From Wenzhouxiangella marina (GTDB lineage Bacteria > Pseudomonadota > Gammaproteobacteria > Xanthomonadales > Wenzhouxiangellaceae), in the NCBI RefSeq assembly GCF_001187785.1, contig NZ_CP012154.1, forward strand, positions 242,501 through 306,500: a stretch of 64,000 nucleotides of DNA, in the 5' to 3' direction. The notes beneath the pieces were generated by a model that saw only the letters and a program-made list of their open reading frames with translations, was not told where the DNA came from and did not search any database. Shown here piece after piece: positions 1-10,062 of the stretch. A program made the translations under genes and the position numbers. The first letter of the stretch is position 1, and each line of letters begins with the position of its first letter.

Positions 1-26
1 TCCACCCAGACCCACCACCTTGTATT

Positions 27-102
27 GGGGCCATAGCTCAGCTGGGAGAGCGCCTGCCTTGCACGCAGGAGGTCGGCGGTTCGATCCCGCCTGGCTCCAC
101 CA
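27..102 (+). tRNA. tRNA-Ala (anticodon TGC)
   Basis: The cloverleaf is complete: acceptor GGGGCCA pairs with TGGCTCC (one G-T), the anticodon stem CCTGC/GCAGG closes the loop CTTGCAC with anticodon TGC, the T-arm contains GGTTCGATCC, and CCA is encoded at the 3' end. It lies about 160 nt upstream of the 23S gene, so it is the second tRNA of a typical 16S-tRNA-Ile-tRNA-Ala-23S-5S operon. The 16S and tRNA-Ile would be just outside the window. Confidence 0.97.
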
Positions 103-128
103 TCAAGGTTTGGGCCGTCGAGGATCAA

Positions 129-141
129 GTTCTTTAACAAT
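129..141 (+). promoter_or_regulatory. boxA antitermination element in the rRNA spacer
   Basis: GTTCTTTAACAA matches the boxA consensus of gammaproteobacterial rrn spacers (TGCTCTTTAACAA) and sits between tRNA-Ala and 23S, where boxA loads Nus factors so that the polymerase reads through the 23S gene. Confidence 0.75.
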
Positions 142-262
142 TCAGAAATCTGTTCAAGAGCGTCTTGGAGACATTACGCAAGTAATGTTTCTTAGTCGTG
201 TCAGCGTAAAAGGTTAGTGTGTTTGAGCATTGCGTCCAAAGTCAGTTGGCTTTGGGTTATAT
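142..262 (+). other. 5' arm of the 23S precursor processing stem
   Basis: Three blocks of this spacer are complementary to the sequence after 23S: 142-161 pairs perfectly with 3211-3230; AGTCGTGTCAGCG near 194 pairs, with one wobble, with CGTTGACACGACT near 3189; and the block running into the 23S 5' end (about 245-270) pairs with 3136-3160. Together they form the long stalk cut by RNase III. Inside the arm, 172-189 is a local hairpin (ACATTAC, loop GCAA, GTAATGT). Confidence 0.75.
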
Positions 263-3135
<2,873 letters not shown>

Positions 3136-3144
<9 letters not shown>

Positions 3145-3230
3145 TATAACACCAAAGCCAATTGATTACGCAATCAATACACTGCCTTCGTTGACACGAC
3201 TGTCAGGATGCTCTTGAACAGATTTCTGAA
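3136..3230 (+). other. 3' arm of the 23S processing stem
   Basis: GCTTGGTCATATAAC and CTCTTGAACAGATTTCTGAA are reverse complements of the spacer upstream of 23S. Between them, TTGATT-ACGC-AATCAA (about 3162-3177) forms its own small hairpin. The arm lies between 23S and 5S, as expected for RNase III processing. Confidence 0.7.
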
Positions 3231-3257
3231 CCCGGCTTGTCCGGGTACGATTAGCTT

Positions 3258-3376
3258 TGCCTGGTGGCAATAGCGGCGTGGAACCACCCGACCCCATCTC
3301 GAACTCGGAAGTGAAACGCGCCAGCGCCGATGGTAGTGCGGCAATAGCCGTGTGAGAGTAGGTCACTGCCAGGCAT
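3258..3376 (+). rRNA. rrf: 5S ribosomal RNA
   Basis: The gene starts TGCCTGG and ends CTGCCAGGCAT, which pair as helix I. The interior keeps the conserved CCGACCCCATCTCGAACTC and GTGAAACGC...AGCGCCGATGGTAGTG blocks. At 119 nt it has the normal length, and it is followed directly by a strong terminator. Confidence 0.96.
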
Positions 3377-3449
3377 TTATCCTGAAACCCCGTAGCCGAT
3401 TTCGGTTGCGGGGTTTTTTTTGCATTTCGGAATCTGTTGGGCCTGGCAG
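3366..3449 (+). repeat. 84-bp direct repeat, copy 1 (5S end + terminator + 5S-like start)
   Basis: This 84-nt unit is repeated at 3534-3617 with only two differences (G/A and T/C inside the terminator stem). It begins with the 5S 3' end CTGCCAGGC and ends with its inverse GCCTGGCAG, which resembles a 5S 5' end. It is best read as the junction unit of tandem 5S genes. Confidence 0.85.
3386..3421 (+). terminator. Rho-independent terminator of the rRNA operon
   Basis: AACCCCG and CGGGGTT arms enclose a smaller CCGA/TCGG stem, followed by eight T residues. It lies 10 nt after the 5S gene. Confidence 0.92.
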
Positions 3450-3544
3450 TAGCTACGGTCACGCGCTGATCGCTCCCTTCGCCAAGGCTTCTTTCGGCTA
3501 GCGCCTCAAGCCGCCATGGCGAGATGAGCGGCGCTGCCAGGCAT
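3440..3544 (+). pseudogene. Probable decayed second 5S rRNA
   Basis: Between the two terminator copies the sequence starts GCCTGGCAGTAGC, contains TAGCGCC, then CCATGGCGAGATGAG, and ends CTGCCAGGCAT. These blocks occur in 5S order: compare the E. coli 5S start GCCTGGCGGCCGTAGC and its 3' part CCCATGCGAGAGTAGG...CTGCCAGGCAT. It is about 105 nt long rather than 119 and the central loops are not conserved, so it is unlikely to make a working 5S. This is alignment by eye. Confidence 0.5.
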
Positions 3545-3617
3545 TTATCCTGAAACCCCGTAACCGATTCCGGTTGCGGGGTTTTTTTTGCATTTCGGAA
3601 TCTGTTGGGCCTGGCAG
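3534..3617 (+). repeat. 84-bp direct repeat, copy 2
   Basis: Second copy of the unit at 3366-3449, offset by exactly 168 bp. It ends in another GCCTGGCAG, a possible stub of a third 5S start, after which similarity stops. From 3618 to 3780 no gene, hairpin or repeat was recognised. Confidence 0.85.
3554..3589 (+). terminator. Second, duplicated Rho-independent terminator
   Basis: AACCCCGTAACCG pairs with CGGTTGCGGGGTT (one G-T), followed by eight T residues. It is a near-identical copy of the terminator at 3386 and would back it up. Confidence 0.9.
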
Positions 3618-3780
3618 CCCCCGTCTAGATGTCCTTGGCGGCTTTTTCCTTCGACGCGAAAGGAGCCTGGACGTGTAGACGGATCCGGGCGTGGCTACGG
3701 TTCGGGAGAAAAGATTCTGCAAGCCAATGGCGACGGGCCCGGTCTATTGAAGCTGAACCACCGCAAACCTGGACCCCAGC

Positions 3781-4341
3781 ATGCGACTTCTGCTCCTCTT
3801 TCTCCTCCTTCTTCCCGTTGGCGTCTTGAAGGCATCAGATCTCCCGTATCCCGAATTCGAAGCGGACTCCACGACCGGCGAGCGCTACGCTCTGCCTTCC
3901 GGCCAGGCTGGTGTGGGCGTGTACGTTTTCTGGGCGTCCTGGTGCCCATATTGCCGGTCCTTGATGCCCCATCTTCAGAGCATCGTTGCGGAATACGGAG
4001 ACGAGGTGAATGTCTATGCGCTTCAGTTCCGGGACGATGAGTCGGCCGCAGACTACGTCGAGCGATTCGGGTACGACTTCGTGGTCTTCGATGACGCTGA
4101 CCAGGTCGCGGAGGCCTGGGGCATTCATGCCACTCCCGCCGTGATCATCCTGGACGGAGAAGGCCGGTTGCGGTTCGACCTCTACGAGCTGCTCGGCCAG
4201 GGGCCTACCCTGGACGCCGAGCTCCCCCATGGATTGAAAGCCTCGAGGTTGGCGCCCTTCTGGGCCGCTGAAATCAGGAAGGCGATCGACCGATCGCGGG
4301 ACAAGCTCTCAATCCCCCCGGGCAATGACCGGGGGCAGTGA
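3781..4341 (+). CDS. Periplasmic thioredoxin-like (TlpA-family) protein
   Basis: A 186-residue protein with a leucine-rich signal peptide (about residues 1-18) and one thioredoxin fold. The active site WASWCPYC has Cys55 and Cys58, and the cis-proline is in ATPA (Pro119). TlpA/ResA-type proteins reduce or exchange disulfides in periplasmic partners such as apocytochromes. CPYC differs from the usual CPPC or CEPC of this group and resembles glutaredoxin. The gene stands alone after the rRNA operon and converges, 15 nt apart, on the symporter gene, so no partner is indicated. The start follows a poor ribosome site but is the only one giving a signal peptide. Family confident, substrate unknown. 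Confidence 0.85.
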   Translation: MRLLLLFLLLLPVGVLKASDLPYPEFEADSTTGERYALPSGQAGVGVYVFWASWCPYCRSLMPHLQSIVAEYGDEVNVYALQFRDDESAADYVERFGYDFVVFDDADQVAEAWGIHATPAVIILDGEGRLRFDLYELLGQGPTLDAELPHGLKASRLAPFWAAEIRKAIDRSRDKLSIPPGNDRGQ

Positions 4342-4356
4342 GGGCGATCCGAGGCC

Positions 4357-5628
4357 TCAGCCGACCTGCTGGTCTTCGAAGATTTCCCGGTCGAGCTCCC
4401 CTTCAGAATGGGCGACGACCGTGGTAACCATCGCGTCGCCGGTCACGTTGACTGCGGTGCGTGTCATATCCAGAACCCGATCCACGCCCAGAATCAAACC
4501 GATTCCTTCCGCCGGTAGGCCAACGGCCGTCAGCACGCCGGCCAGCAGAACCAACCCGACCCCGGGCACGCCTGCGGCGCCGACCGACGCCATGATGACC
4601 ATGAGCACGATCATCAGGTACTGACCCACGCCGAGATCGACGCCGTAGTACTGGGCGATGAACCCGGCAGCGATGCCCTGCATGATGGCCGTGCCGTCCA
4701 TATTGATGGTTGCCCCTAGGGGCACCGTGAACGAAGCCACCCGGTTGTCCGCCCCCAGACGTTGTTCGACGGTCTTGAGCGTAACCGGGATGGTGGCCCC
4801 GCTCGATGCGGTCGAAAAGGCAAAAGCCAGGACTCCGCGCATCTTGGAAAAGAAGATTCTCGGGCTCAGGCCGGTCAACAGCTTCAGCATGAGCGAATAC
4901 GTGACAACCGCGTGCAGGACCAGCACGACGAGGACCAATACCACGTATTTGGCCAGACCGAAGAAGGTGTCCAATCCGGTGCTCGCAGCCAGGCCCGCAA
5001 TCAACGCGAACACGCCATAGGGGGCCAGCAGCATCACAAAGCCCGTCAAGCGCATGACGACTTCATTGAAATCACTGAAGAATTGACCGACCCGTTCGCC
5101 TGAACGGCCAGAGAAAGCAATCGACAAGCCCAGCAAGACCGCGAAGACGATAATGGGCAACATGTCCGCTTCCGCCATGGACTGCACTGGATTGCTGGGT
5201 ACCATGTCCACGAGCACCTGAGAAAAAGGCGGCTGTGCCGCGATTTCGCGTTCAACCGGTGATGGCGGGCTCGCACCCTCCCCCGGACGAACCAGCACGG
5301 CCGCCGCCAGAGCCAGGCTGATGGCGATCCCGGTGGTCAGAAGATAGAGTCCGACGGATTTGCCTCCGACGCGTCCCAAGCGGCCTGGATCACTCAGGGA
5401 GCTGACGCCGGTGACCAGGGAGACGAAGACCAGGGGGACGATCAGCATCTTCAGAAAGCCGACGAAAATGTCGCCGACCACGCTGAACACTCCGTCCACG
5501 ATGAAATTCTGCACCCACTCCACCCCGGAGGCCGTGAGGTTGAGGATGATTCCGACCGCCAGACCGAGGCCCAGGGCAAGGAGAATTCGATTGGAGAGTT
5601 TGCGGTGATCGAAAGCGTGTTCTGCCAT
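4357..5628 (-). CDS. Dicarboxylate/amino acid:cation symporter (SLC1/DAACS)
   Basis: A 423-residue inner-membrane protein with the eight-helix pattern of GltP/DctA/GltPh. Family marks are the serine-rich hairpin TASSGATIPVT and the NMDGT substrate/cation-binding motif, and a second hairpin region near GVPGVGLVLL. It should import glutamate, aspartate or C4-dicarboxylates with Na+ or H+; the exact substrate cannot be read here. The frame is open 30 codons further upstream, but the ATG giving MAEHAFDH is preferred because it starts like other members. A perfect 12-bp palindrome TTGGAATTCCAA (5630-5641) lies directly upstream of that ATG. The gene is divergent from glnS. Confidence 0.9.
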   Translation of the reverse strand: MAEHAFDHRKLSNRILLALGLGLAVGIILNLTASGVEWVQNFIVDGVFSVVGDIFVGFLKMLIVPLVFVSLVTGVSSLSDPGRLGRVGGKSVGLYLLTTGIAISLALAAAVLVRPGEGASPPSPVEREIAAQPPFSQVLVDMVPSNPVQSMAEADMLPIIVFAVLLGLSIAFSGRSGERVGQFFSDFNEVVMRLTGFVMLLAPYGVFALIAGLAASTGLDTFFGLAKYVVLVLVVLVLHAVVTYSLMLKLLTGLSPRIFFSKMRGVLAFAFSTASSGATIPVTLKTVEQRLGADNRVASFTVPLGATINMDGTAIMQGIAAGFIAQYYGVDLGVGQYLMIVLMVIMASVGAAGVPGVGLVLLAGVLTAVGLPAEGIGLILGVDRVLDMTRTAVNVTGDAMVTTVVAHSEGELDREIFEDQQVG

Positions 5629-5781
5629 GTTGGAATTCCAAAGCTCGAGGGTTGCGCCGAAGCAGGGTAGCCCAGCTGAACCGGCGGGTCCAGAAGCCGC
5701 TCGGTAGCGGGCGATCATTCAACATTGGCCGACGGCCTTGTGCGACGATACAATGCCCGATTTGACGGCACCCGAAGAACG

Positions 5782-7464
5782 ATGGAAAGCCAGGAACCCA
5801 CGAGCAACTTCATTCGAAATCGCATCCGGAAAGAGCTGGAGAGCGGCGCCTACGAATATATCGTCACGCGCTTCCCCCCGGAGCCCAACGGCTACCTCCA
5901 CGTGGGCCACGCGAAATCGATCGTTCTGAATTTTTCCCTGCCACAGGAATTCGGCGGCTACACGAACCTGCGCTTCGATGACACCAATCCGGCGCGTGAA
6001 GAACAGCGCTACATCGATGCGATCCGCGAAGATGTCCACTGGCTCGGATATCAGTGGAAGAACGAGTGCCACGCCTCCGACTACTTCGAGACGCTGTACG
6101 GTTACGCGCTGCACCTGATCGACAGGGGCCTGGCCTATGTCGACAGCCAGGATGCCGACGCGATTCGAGAGCAACGGGGGACGCTCACCGAGCCCGGCCG
6201 CCCGAGCCCGCACCGTGACCGTAGCCCTGAAGAGAACCGAGACCTGTTCGAGCGGATGCGGGCCGGTGAATTCGAAGACGGCGCCCACGTCCTCAGAGCC
6301 AAGATCGACATGGCGGCTCCGAATATCAACCTGCGAGATCCGGTGATCTATCGCATTCGCCACCAGGCCCATCCCCGCACGGGCACGGAATGGTGCATCT
6401 ATCCGTCCTATGACTTTGCCCATGGGCAATCCGATGCGATCGAATCGATCACCCATTCCCTGTGCACGCTGGAATTCGAAGATCACCGTCCACTCTACGA
6501 ATGGTTGCTGGAACACCTGCCGGTCCCTTCTCGGCCGCACCAGATCGAGTTCTCCAGACTCAACCTCGATTTCACCGTACTGTCGAAGCGTCGACTGACG
6601 CGCCTGGTCGACGAAGGCCATGTCGATGGCTGGGACGATCCCAGAATGCCCACGATCGCCGGCATTCGTCGCCGTGGCTTCACGCCACAGTCCATCCGTG
6701 CCTTCTGCAACGAGATCGGCGTCACCAAGTCCGAGAGTGTGATCCCCTTCGGTGCTCTCGAACGGAATCTTCGCGATGATCTCAACGTACGTGCACCTCG
6801 TCGAATGGCGGTCCTCCGCCCGCTAAAAGTCGTGCTGAGCAATTTCCCGTCAGATGAAACGGAGTGGTTCGAGGCGGCCAATCACCCGCAGAACCCCGAC
6901 ATGGGCACCCGGCAGGTGGCCATGACGCGAGAGATCTTCATCGAAGAAGAAGACTTCATGGAAGACGCCCCGAAGAAGTTCTTCCGCCTGAAGCCCGGCG
7001 GGGAAGTGCGCCTACGGAACGCGTTCATCATTCGCTGCGATGAGGTGATCAAGGACGATTCCGGTCGGGTCGTCGAATTGCATTGCAGCTACGATCCGGA
7101 GACCCGGTCCGGCCAGCCAGGTGCCGATCGCAAGGTCAAGGGCACGATTCACTGGGTGTCGGCAAGTCATTCGGTTCAGGCCGAAGTGCGTCTCTACGAT
7201 CGTTTGTTCAATGTGCCGCATCCGGCCGCGGACAAGGAGCGGGATTTCGTCGAGCATCTGAACCCGGAATCGCTTGAAATCATTCCCGATGCACGACTCG
7301 AGGCCAGTCTTGCCGATGCCGGAGTGGGGGAACACTACCAGTTCGAGCGAACCGGCTACTTCGTTCCCGATCCCTTGACCCGACCCGAGCGTCCCGTCTT
7401 CAATCGCGCGGTGACCTTGCGGGATGCCTGGGCGAAGATCGAGAAGCAGTTCAGCCAGGGCTGA
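5782..7464 (+). CDS. glnS: Glutamine--tRNA ligase
   Basis: A 560-residue class I synthetase that charges tRNA-Gln with glutamine in the cytoplasm. The HIGH motif is HVGH (40-43) inside RFPPEPNGYLHVGHAKS and the KMSKS motif is VLSKR (266-270), both in E. coli-like context. The two C-terminal anticodon-binding beta-barrels are present, including GTIHWVSA. Length matches the E. coli enzyme (about 550). The ATG after GAAGAA was chosen; an upstream in-frame TTG at 5725 would add 19 unconserved residues. A GlnRS implies direct charging rather than the GatCAB route for tRNA-Gln. The following 118 nt have imperfect dyads (7492-7507 and the perfect 16-bp palindrome 7571-7586) but no convincing terminator. 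Confidence 0.97.
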   Translation: MESQEPTSNFIRNRIRKELESGAYEYIVTRFPPEPNGYLHVGHAKSIVLNFSLPQEFGGYTNLRFDDTNPAREEQRYIDAIREDVHWLGYQWKNECHASDYFETLYGYALHLIDRGLAYVDSQDADAIREQRGTLTEPGRPSPHRDRSPEENRDLFERMRAGEFEDGAHVLRAKIDMAAPNINLRDPVIYRIRHQAHPRTGTEWCIYPSYDFAHGQSDAIESITHSLCTLEFEDHRPLYEWLLEHLPVPSRPHQIEFSRLNLDFTVLSKRRLTRLVDEGHVDGWDDPRMPTIAGIRRRGFTPQSIRAFCNEIGVTKSESVIPFGALERNLRDDLNVRAPRRMAVLRPLKVVLSNFPSDETEWFEAANHPQNPDMGTRQVAMTREIFIEEEDFMEDAPKKFFRLKPGGEVRLRNAFIIRCDEVIKDDSGRVVELHCSYDPETRSGQPGADRKVKGTIHWVSASHSVQAEVRLYDRLFNVPHPAADKERDFVEHLNPESLEIIPDARLEASLADAGVGEHYQFERTGYFVPDPLTRPERPVFNRAVTLRDAWAKIEKQFSQG

Positions 7465-7582
7465 ACGCCGCGCCCGCCAAGGCGGACCGTTCCTGAAATC
7501 GTTCAGGTCGAGTCGATCCCGAGCCTTGTAGACAGGCCCGGGCAGGGTCGGATGATCCCCGCCCGAGCCCCTGAACGATCGT

Positions 7583-8203
7583 TCAGCTTTCGTTGAGGCT
7601 GAATACCAGCTCCTGAACGACCGTCTGCTGCACCGGGCGGCCGTTCACCAGGCGAGGCTCCCAGCTCCAGCGGTTGACGCTCCGCAACGCCGCATCATCG
7701 AAGACCCCGCGCGGATCCGAATCGATGACTCGGCTGGACCGAACCAGACCATTGGCATCGACGACGACTTCGACCCGAACCCAGCCTTCCACGCCCTCGA
7801 GTGCAGCGCGCCTCGGATAGATCGGCGCGATGGGATTGGTCGGGCGAGCATCCCGATTGCTTGACGGGGGCACCGGCTGAACGCCACCGGTCAGGATCTT
7901 CTCACCATAATCGGATGGGGCGAGGTCGACCATTGATCGATCGGGAACGATCCGTGTGATGGGGCCGCGTTGCGGAATCGTGGGCTGTTCGACCGGTTCC
8001 GGTTCCTCCGGAGCGACCTCTCGCACCTTTCGTCTTGGGTCCTCCGGGATGTCCACCGGGCCGAAGTGGATCGAGTGCTCGGTGTGGACGAGCGGTGGCG
8101 ATTGGGGCGCCTGAGCGATCAGGCGGTGCATCAGATAGAAAGAAGACAGGGTCAGAACGGCCGCAATCGCGACCATGCAAAGGTAACGCAACACGCTATT
8201 CAT
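7583..8203 (-). CDS. TonB-like energy transducer (TonB C-terminal domain protein)
   Basis: A 206-residue protein with one N-terminal membrane anchor (about 8-26), a proline- and glutamate-rich periplasmic linker (PEEPEPVEQP region), and a C-terminal TonB domain (about 120-205) with the family pattern YPRRAALEGVEGWVRVEV and VxNRWSWEP. Such proteins pass proton-motive energy to outer-membrane receptors. No exbB/exbD lies nearby, so it must borrow a motor encoded elsewhere; some stand-alone paralogues instead have structural roles. The start has an excellent AAGGAGGA ribosome site. The copper receptor 2 kb away is a possible client, but that is inference. Confidence 0.85.
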   Translation of the reverse strand: MNSVLRYLCMVAIAAVLTLSSFYLMHRLIAQAPQSPPLVHTEHSIHFGPVDIPEDPRRKVREVAPEEPEPVEQPTIPQRGPITRIVPDRSMVDLAPSDYGEKILTGGVQPVPPSSNRDARPTNPIAPIYPRRAALEGVEGWVRVEVVVDANGLVRSSRVIDSDPRGVFDDAALRSVNRWSWEPRLVNGRPVQQTVVQELVFSLNES

Positions 8204-8419
8204 GGCGATTTCCTCCTTGGGGAAGCCAATGATCTGCCGTCGAACCGCCCGTGCCGGCGCGATACCGACGCTTCGAGACTACCCCTGCCGAGCGCCCCGC
8301 GTAAAGTCATCTCCTCGCAATCGAGGTGAAAAACGTGAACTGGCGCTCAAAAAACGCAGACGGTCGGCCTGCCGGGCAGGGTTAGAATCAGAGGTTCTAC
8401 CAGTGCAGGAACCCAGAAC

Positions 8420-8896
8420 ATGTTCAACAAGCGCGAAGCGTCCGATACTGCCGGTCAGGCACCTTCCAGGGCCTCCGGTTCCCGACCCGCCAGCGCCGCG
8501 GGCAATGCAGTGATCGGTGCATCGATCAAGGTGGATGGCACGATTCGCGGAGAGGAAGATCTGCTGATCGAAGGGCGCGTCGATGGCACCGTCGAGCTGA
8601 AGCAGAACAGTGTGACGATCGGTTCACGAGGGCAGGTCAAGGCTGACGTGCACGCGCACACGATCTTCGTCGAAGGCCGAATGGAAGGAAACCTCGTCGC
8701 ATCAGAACGCGTCGTGATCCGTCAGAGTGCCGACATCAAGGGCAGCATCACGGCCCCTCGAATCAGCCTCGAGGACGGCGCGCGCTTCAACGGCACCATC
8801 GACATGGACCCGCAGACCGAGACTCTGAAACAGGTCTTCGGTTCGGGCGGCCCCGCCAGGCAAGCCGCCGGCAAGTCCGGCGAGTCCGCTTCCTGA
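8420..8896 (+). CDS. Bactofilin (polymer-forming cytoskeletal protein)
   Basis: A 158-residue protein with a disordered N-terminus (about 1-28), a bactofilin beta-helix (about 30-135) of repeated hydrophobic/glycine rungs (ASIKVDGTIRG, LLIEGRVDGTVE, IFVEGRMEGNLVA), and a short flexible tail. Bactofilins self-assemble into nucleotide-free filaments at the membrane and often position wall-modifying enzymes. A TAGAAT box at 8383-8388 is a possible -10 without a clear -35. The next gene begins 15 nt downstream. The 216 nt between this gene and the divergent tonB-like gene show nothing else. Confidence 0.92.
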   Translation: MFNKREASDTAGQAPSRASGSRPASAAGNAVIGASIKVDGTIRGEEDLLIEGRVDGTVELKQNSVTIGSRGQVKADVHAHTIFVEGRMEGNLVASERVVIRQSADIKGSITAPRISLEDGARFNGTIDMDPQTETLKQVFGSGGPARQAAGKSGESAS

Positions 8897-8911
8897 TCGG
8901 CCAGGCCGCCG

Positions 8912-9526
8912 GTGTCCGCACTCGCACAACGCGTGAATCCGGAGGATCGGTCGGCCCCTGTTCGGGTCCCGCTCCTTGGGACTCTGCTCCACGAGGTCGA
9001 TGAAGATCGCCGCTTCGTCGTCCTCGATCTGGGCTCCATTCGCGGCGGGACGCTGGACGTTTTCGGGGGGCGCCGTTGTCGGATCGATGTCCTCGACCTG
9101 ACGGCGCAGCTGCCACTGGAATCCAGCGAAGAGGCGCCGGATCCCCTGCCCGCGCTTCTGCAGCAGCGCCTGCCACCCGCCAGAGGTGAGCAGGTCGATC
9201 TGGTCCTTTGCTGGAACCTGTTGAACTACCTTGACGAGCCGCAGATGCAGGCGCTGCTTCGGGCGCTGGAACCGCGCCTTGCGCCCGATGTGCGTGTCCA
9301 TGCCCTGATCGAGTCGTCCGCCACTCATATGAGCCAGCGACCGACGCCGGTCAGTCTTTGCGCAGAGGACGCCTTGCAGCTGGGTCCAGCGGCAGACCCG
9401 AGCTGCCCGGCTCCGCGTTATTCACTGGCTTCGCTCGAGCGCGGTCTGCCGGGTTTCCGCTCCGAGCGCACCCTGCTGCTCTCGAATGGGCAGCGTGAAT
9501 ACCTGTTCAAGCCCGAGTCCTCTTGA
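8912..9526 (+). CDS. Methyltransferase-like protein of unknown function
   Basis: A 204-residue cytoplasmic protein beginning at a GTG. Its layout suggests a class I methyltransferase fold: a motif-I-like strand and loop FVVLDLGSIRGGT (about 35-47), then RIDVLDL, then VDLVLCWNLLNYL as motif IV, followed by a helix and LAPDVRVHALIES. The glycine-rich loop is weak, so SAM binding is uncertain and the protein could be a degenerate member. The tight spacing after the bactofilin gene suggests one transcript and a shared role. Function unknown. Confidence 0.6.
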   Translation: MSALAQRVNPEDRSAPVRVPLLGTLLHEVDEDRRFVVLDLGSIRGGTLDVFGGRRCRIDVLDLTAQLPLESSEEAPDPLPALLQQRLPPARGEQVDLVLCWNLLNYLDEPQMQALLRALEPRLAPDVRVHALIESSATHMSQRPTPVSLCAEDALQLGPAADPSCPAPRYSLASLERGLPGFRSERTLLLSNGQREYLFKPESS

Positions 9527-9607
9527 TCGAGCGTATTCGCTCTCCGATCGCATCGAGTCTGACGTATCCTGAGGCCTCCAAGGGGAGGTCAACTGGAGGA
9601 TTCAGAA

Positions 9608-10015
9608 ATGAGCTTGATGAAGGAATTTCGGGAGTTTGCCGTCAAGGGCAATATGGTGGATATGGCAGTGGGGATCATCATCGGTGCGGCGTTCGGGCGA
9701 ATCATTTCCTCGCTGGTCAATGATGTGATCATGCCGCCGCTCGGCTTGCTGATCGGCGGGGTCGATTTCAGTGATCTGGCGGTCGTCCTGCAACAGGCCG
9801 AGGGCGAGGGCGAAGCGGTACTGCTGCGCTACGGACTGTTCATCAACAACCTGATCGATTTCGTGATCATCGCCTTTGCCATCTTCATGGCCATCAAGGT
9901 CATGAACCGGCTCAAGCGCAAGGAGGAGGCCAAGCCCGCCGAGCCGGCCAAGCCGCCTCGCCAGGAAGTTCTGCTGGAAGAGATTCGCGACCTGCTGAAG
10001 AAGCAGGCCTCCTGA
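9608..10015 (+). CDS. mscL: Large-conductance mechanosensitive channel MscL
   Basis: A 135-residue inner-membrane channel that opens under membrane tension to release solutes during osmotic downshock. The N-terminal amphipathic helix [15 protein letters not shown] leads into TM1 ([17 protein letters not shown]), the periplasmic loop, TM2 ([17 protein letters not shown]) and a charged C-terminal helix (LLEEIRDLL). Length equals the E. coli protein. A GGAGG ribosome site precedes the ATG. The hairpin downstream separates it from the convergent TonB receptor. Confidence 0.97.
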   Translation: MSLMKEFREFAVKGNMVDMAVGIIIGAAFGRIISSLVNDVIMPPLGLLIGGVDFSDLAVVLQQAEGEGEAVLLRYGLFINNLIDFVIIAFAIFMAIKVMNRLKRKEEAKPAEPAKPPRQEVLLEEIRDLLKKQAS

Positions 10016-10023
10016 GGACGGGT

Positions 10024-10051
10024 CGAGCCCCGGGCCGTCGCCCGGGGCTCG
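10024..10051. terminator. Hairpin between convergent mscL and TonB receptor genes
   Basis: CGAGCCCCGGGC and GCCCGGGGCTCG form a perfect 12-bp stem with a 4-nt loop, 9 nt after the mscL stop. The T-run is poor on both sides, so it may be a weak bidirectional terminator or an RNA-stabilising hairpin. Confidence 0.6.
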
Positions 10052-10062
10052 AGAAACGGTTT

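Noticed and set aside
8912-9526. Reading the methyltransferase-like gene as a specific enzyme
   Set aside because: The glycine-rich motif is too weak to name a substrate or confirm SAM binding.
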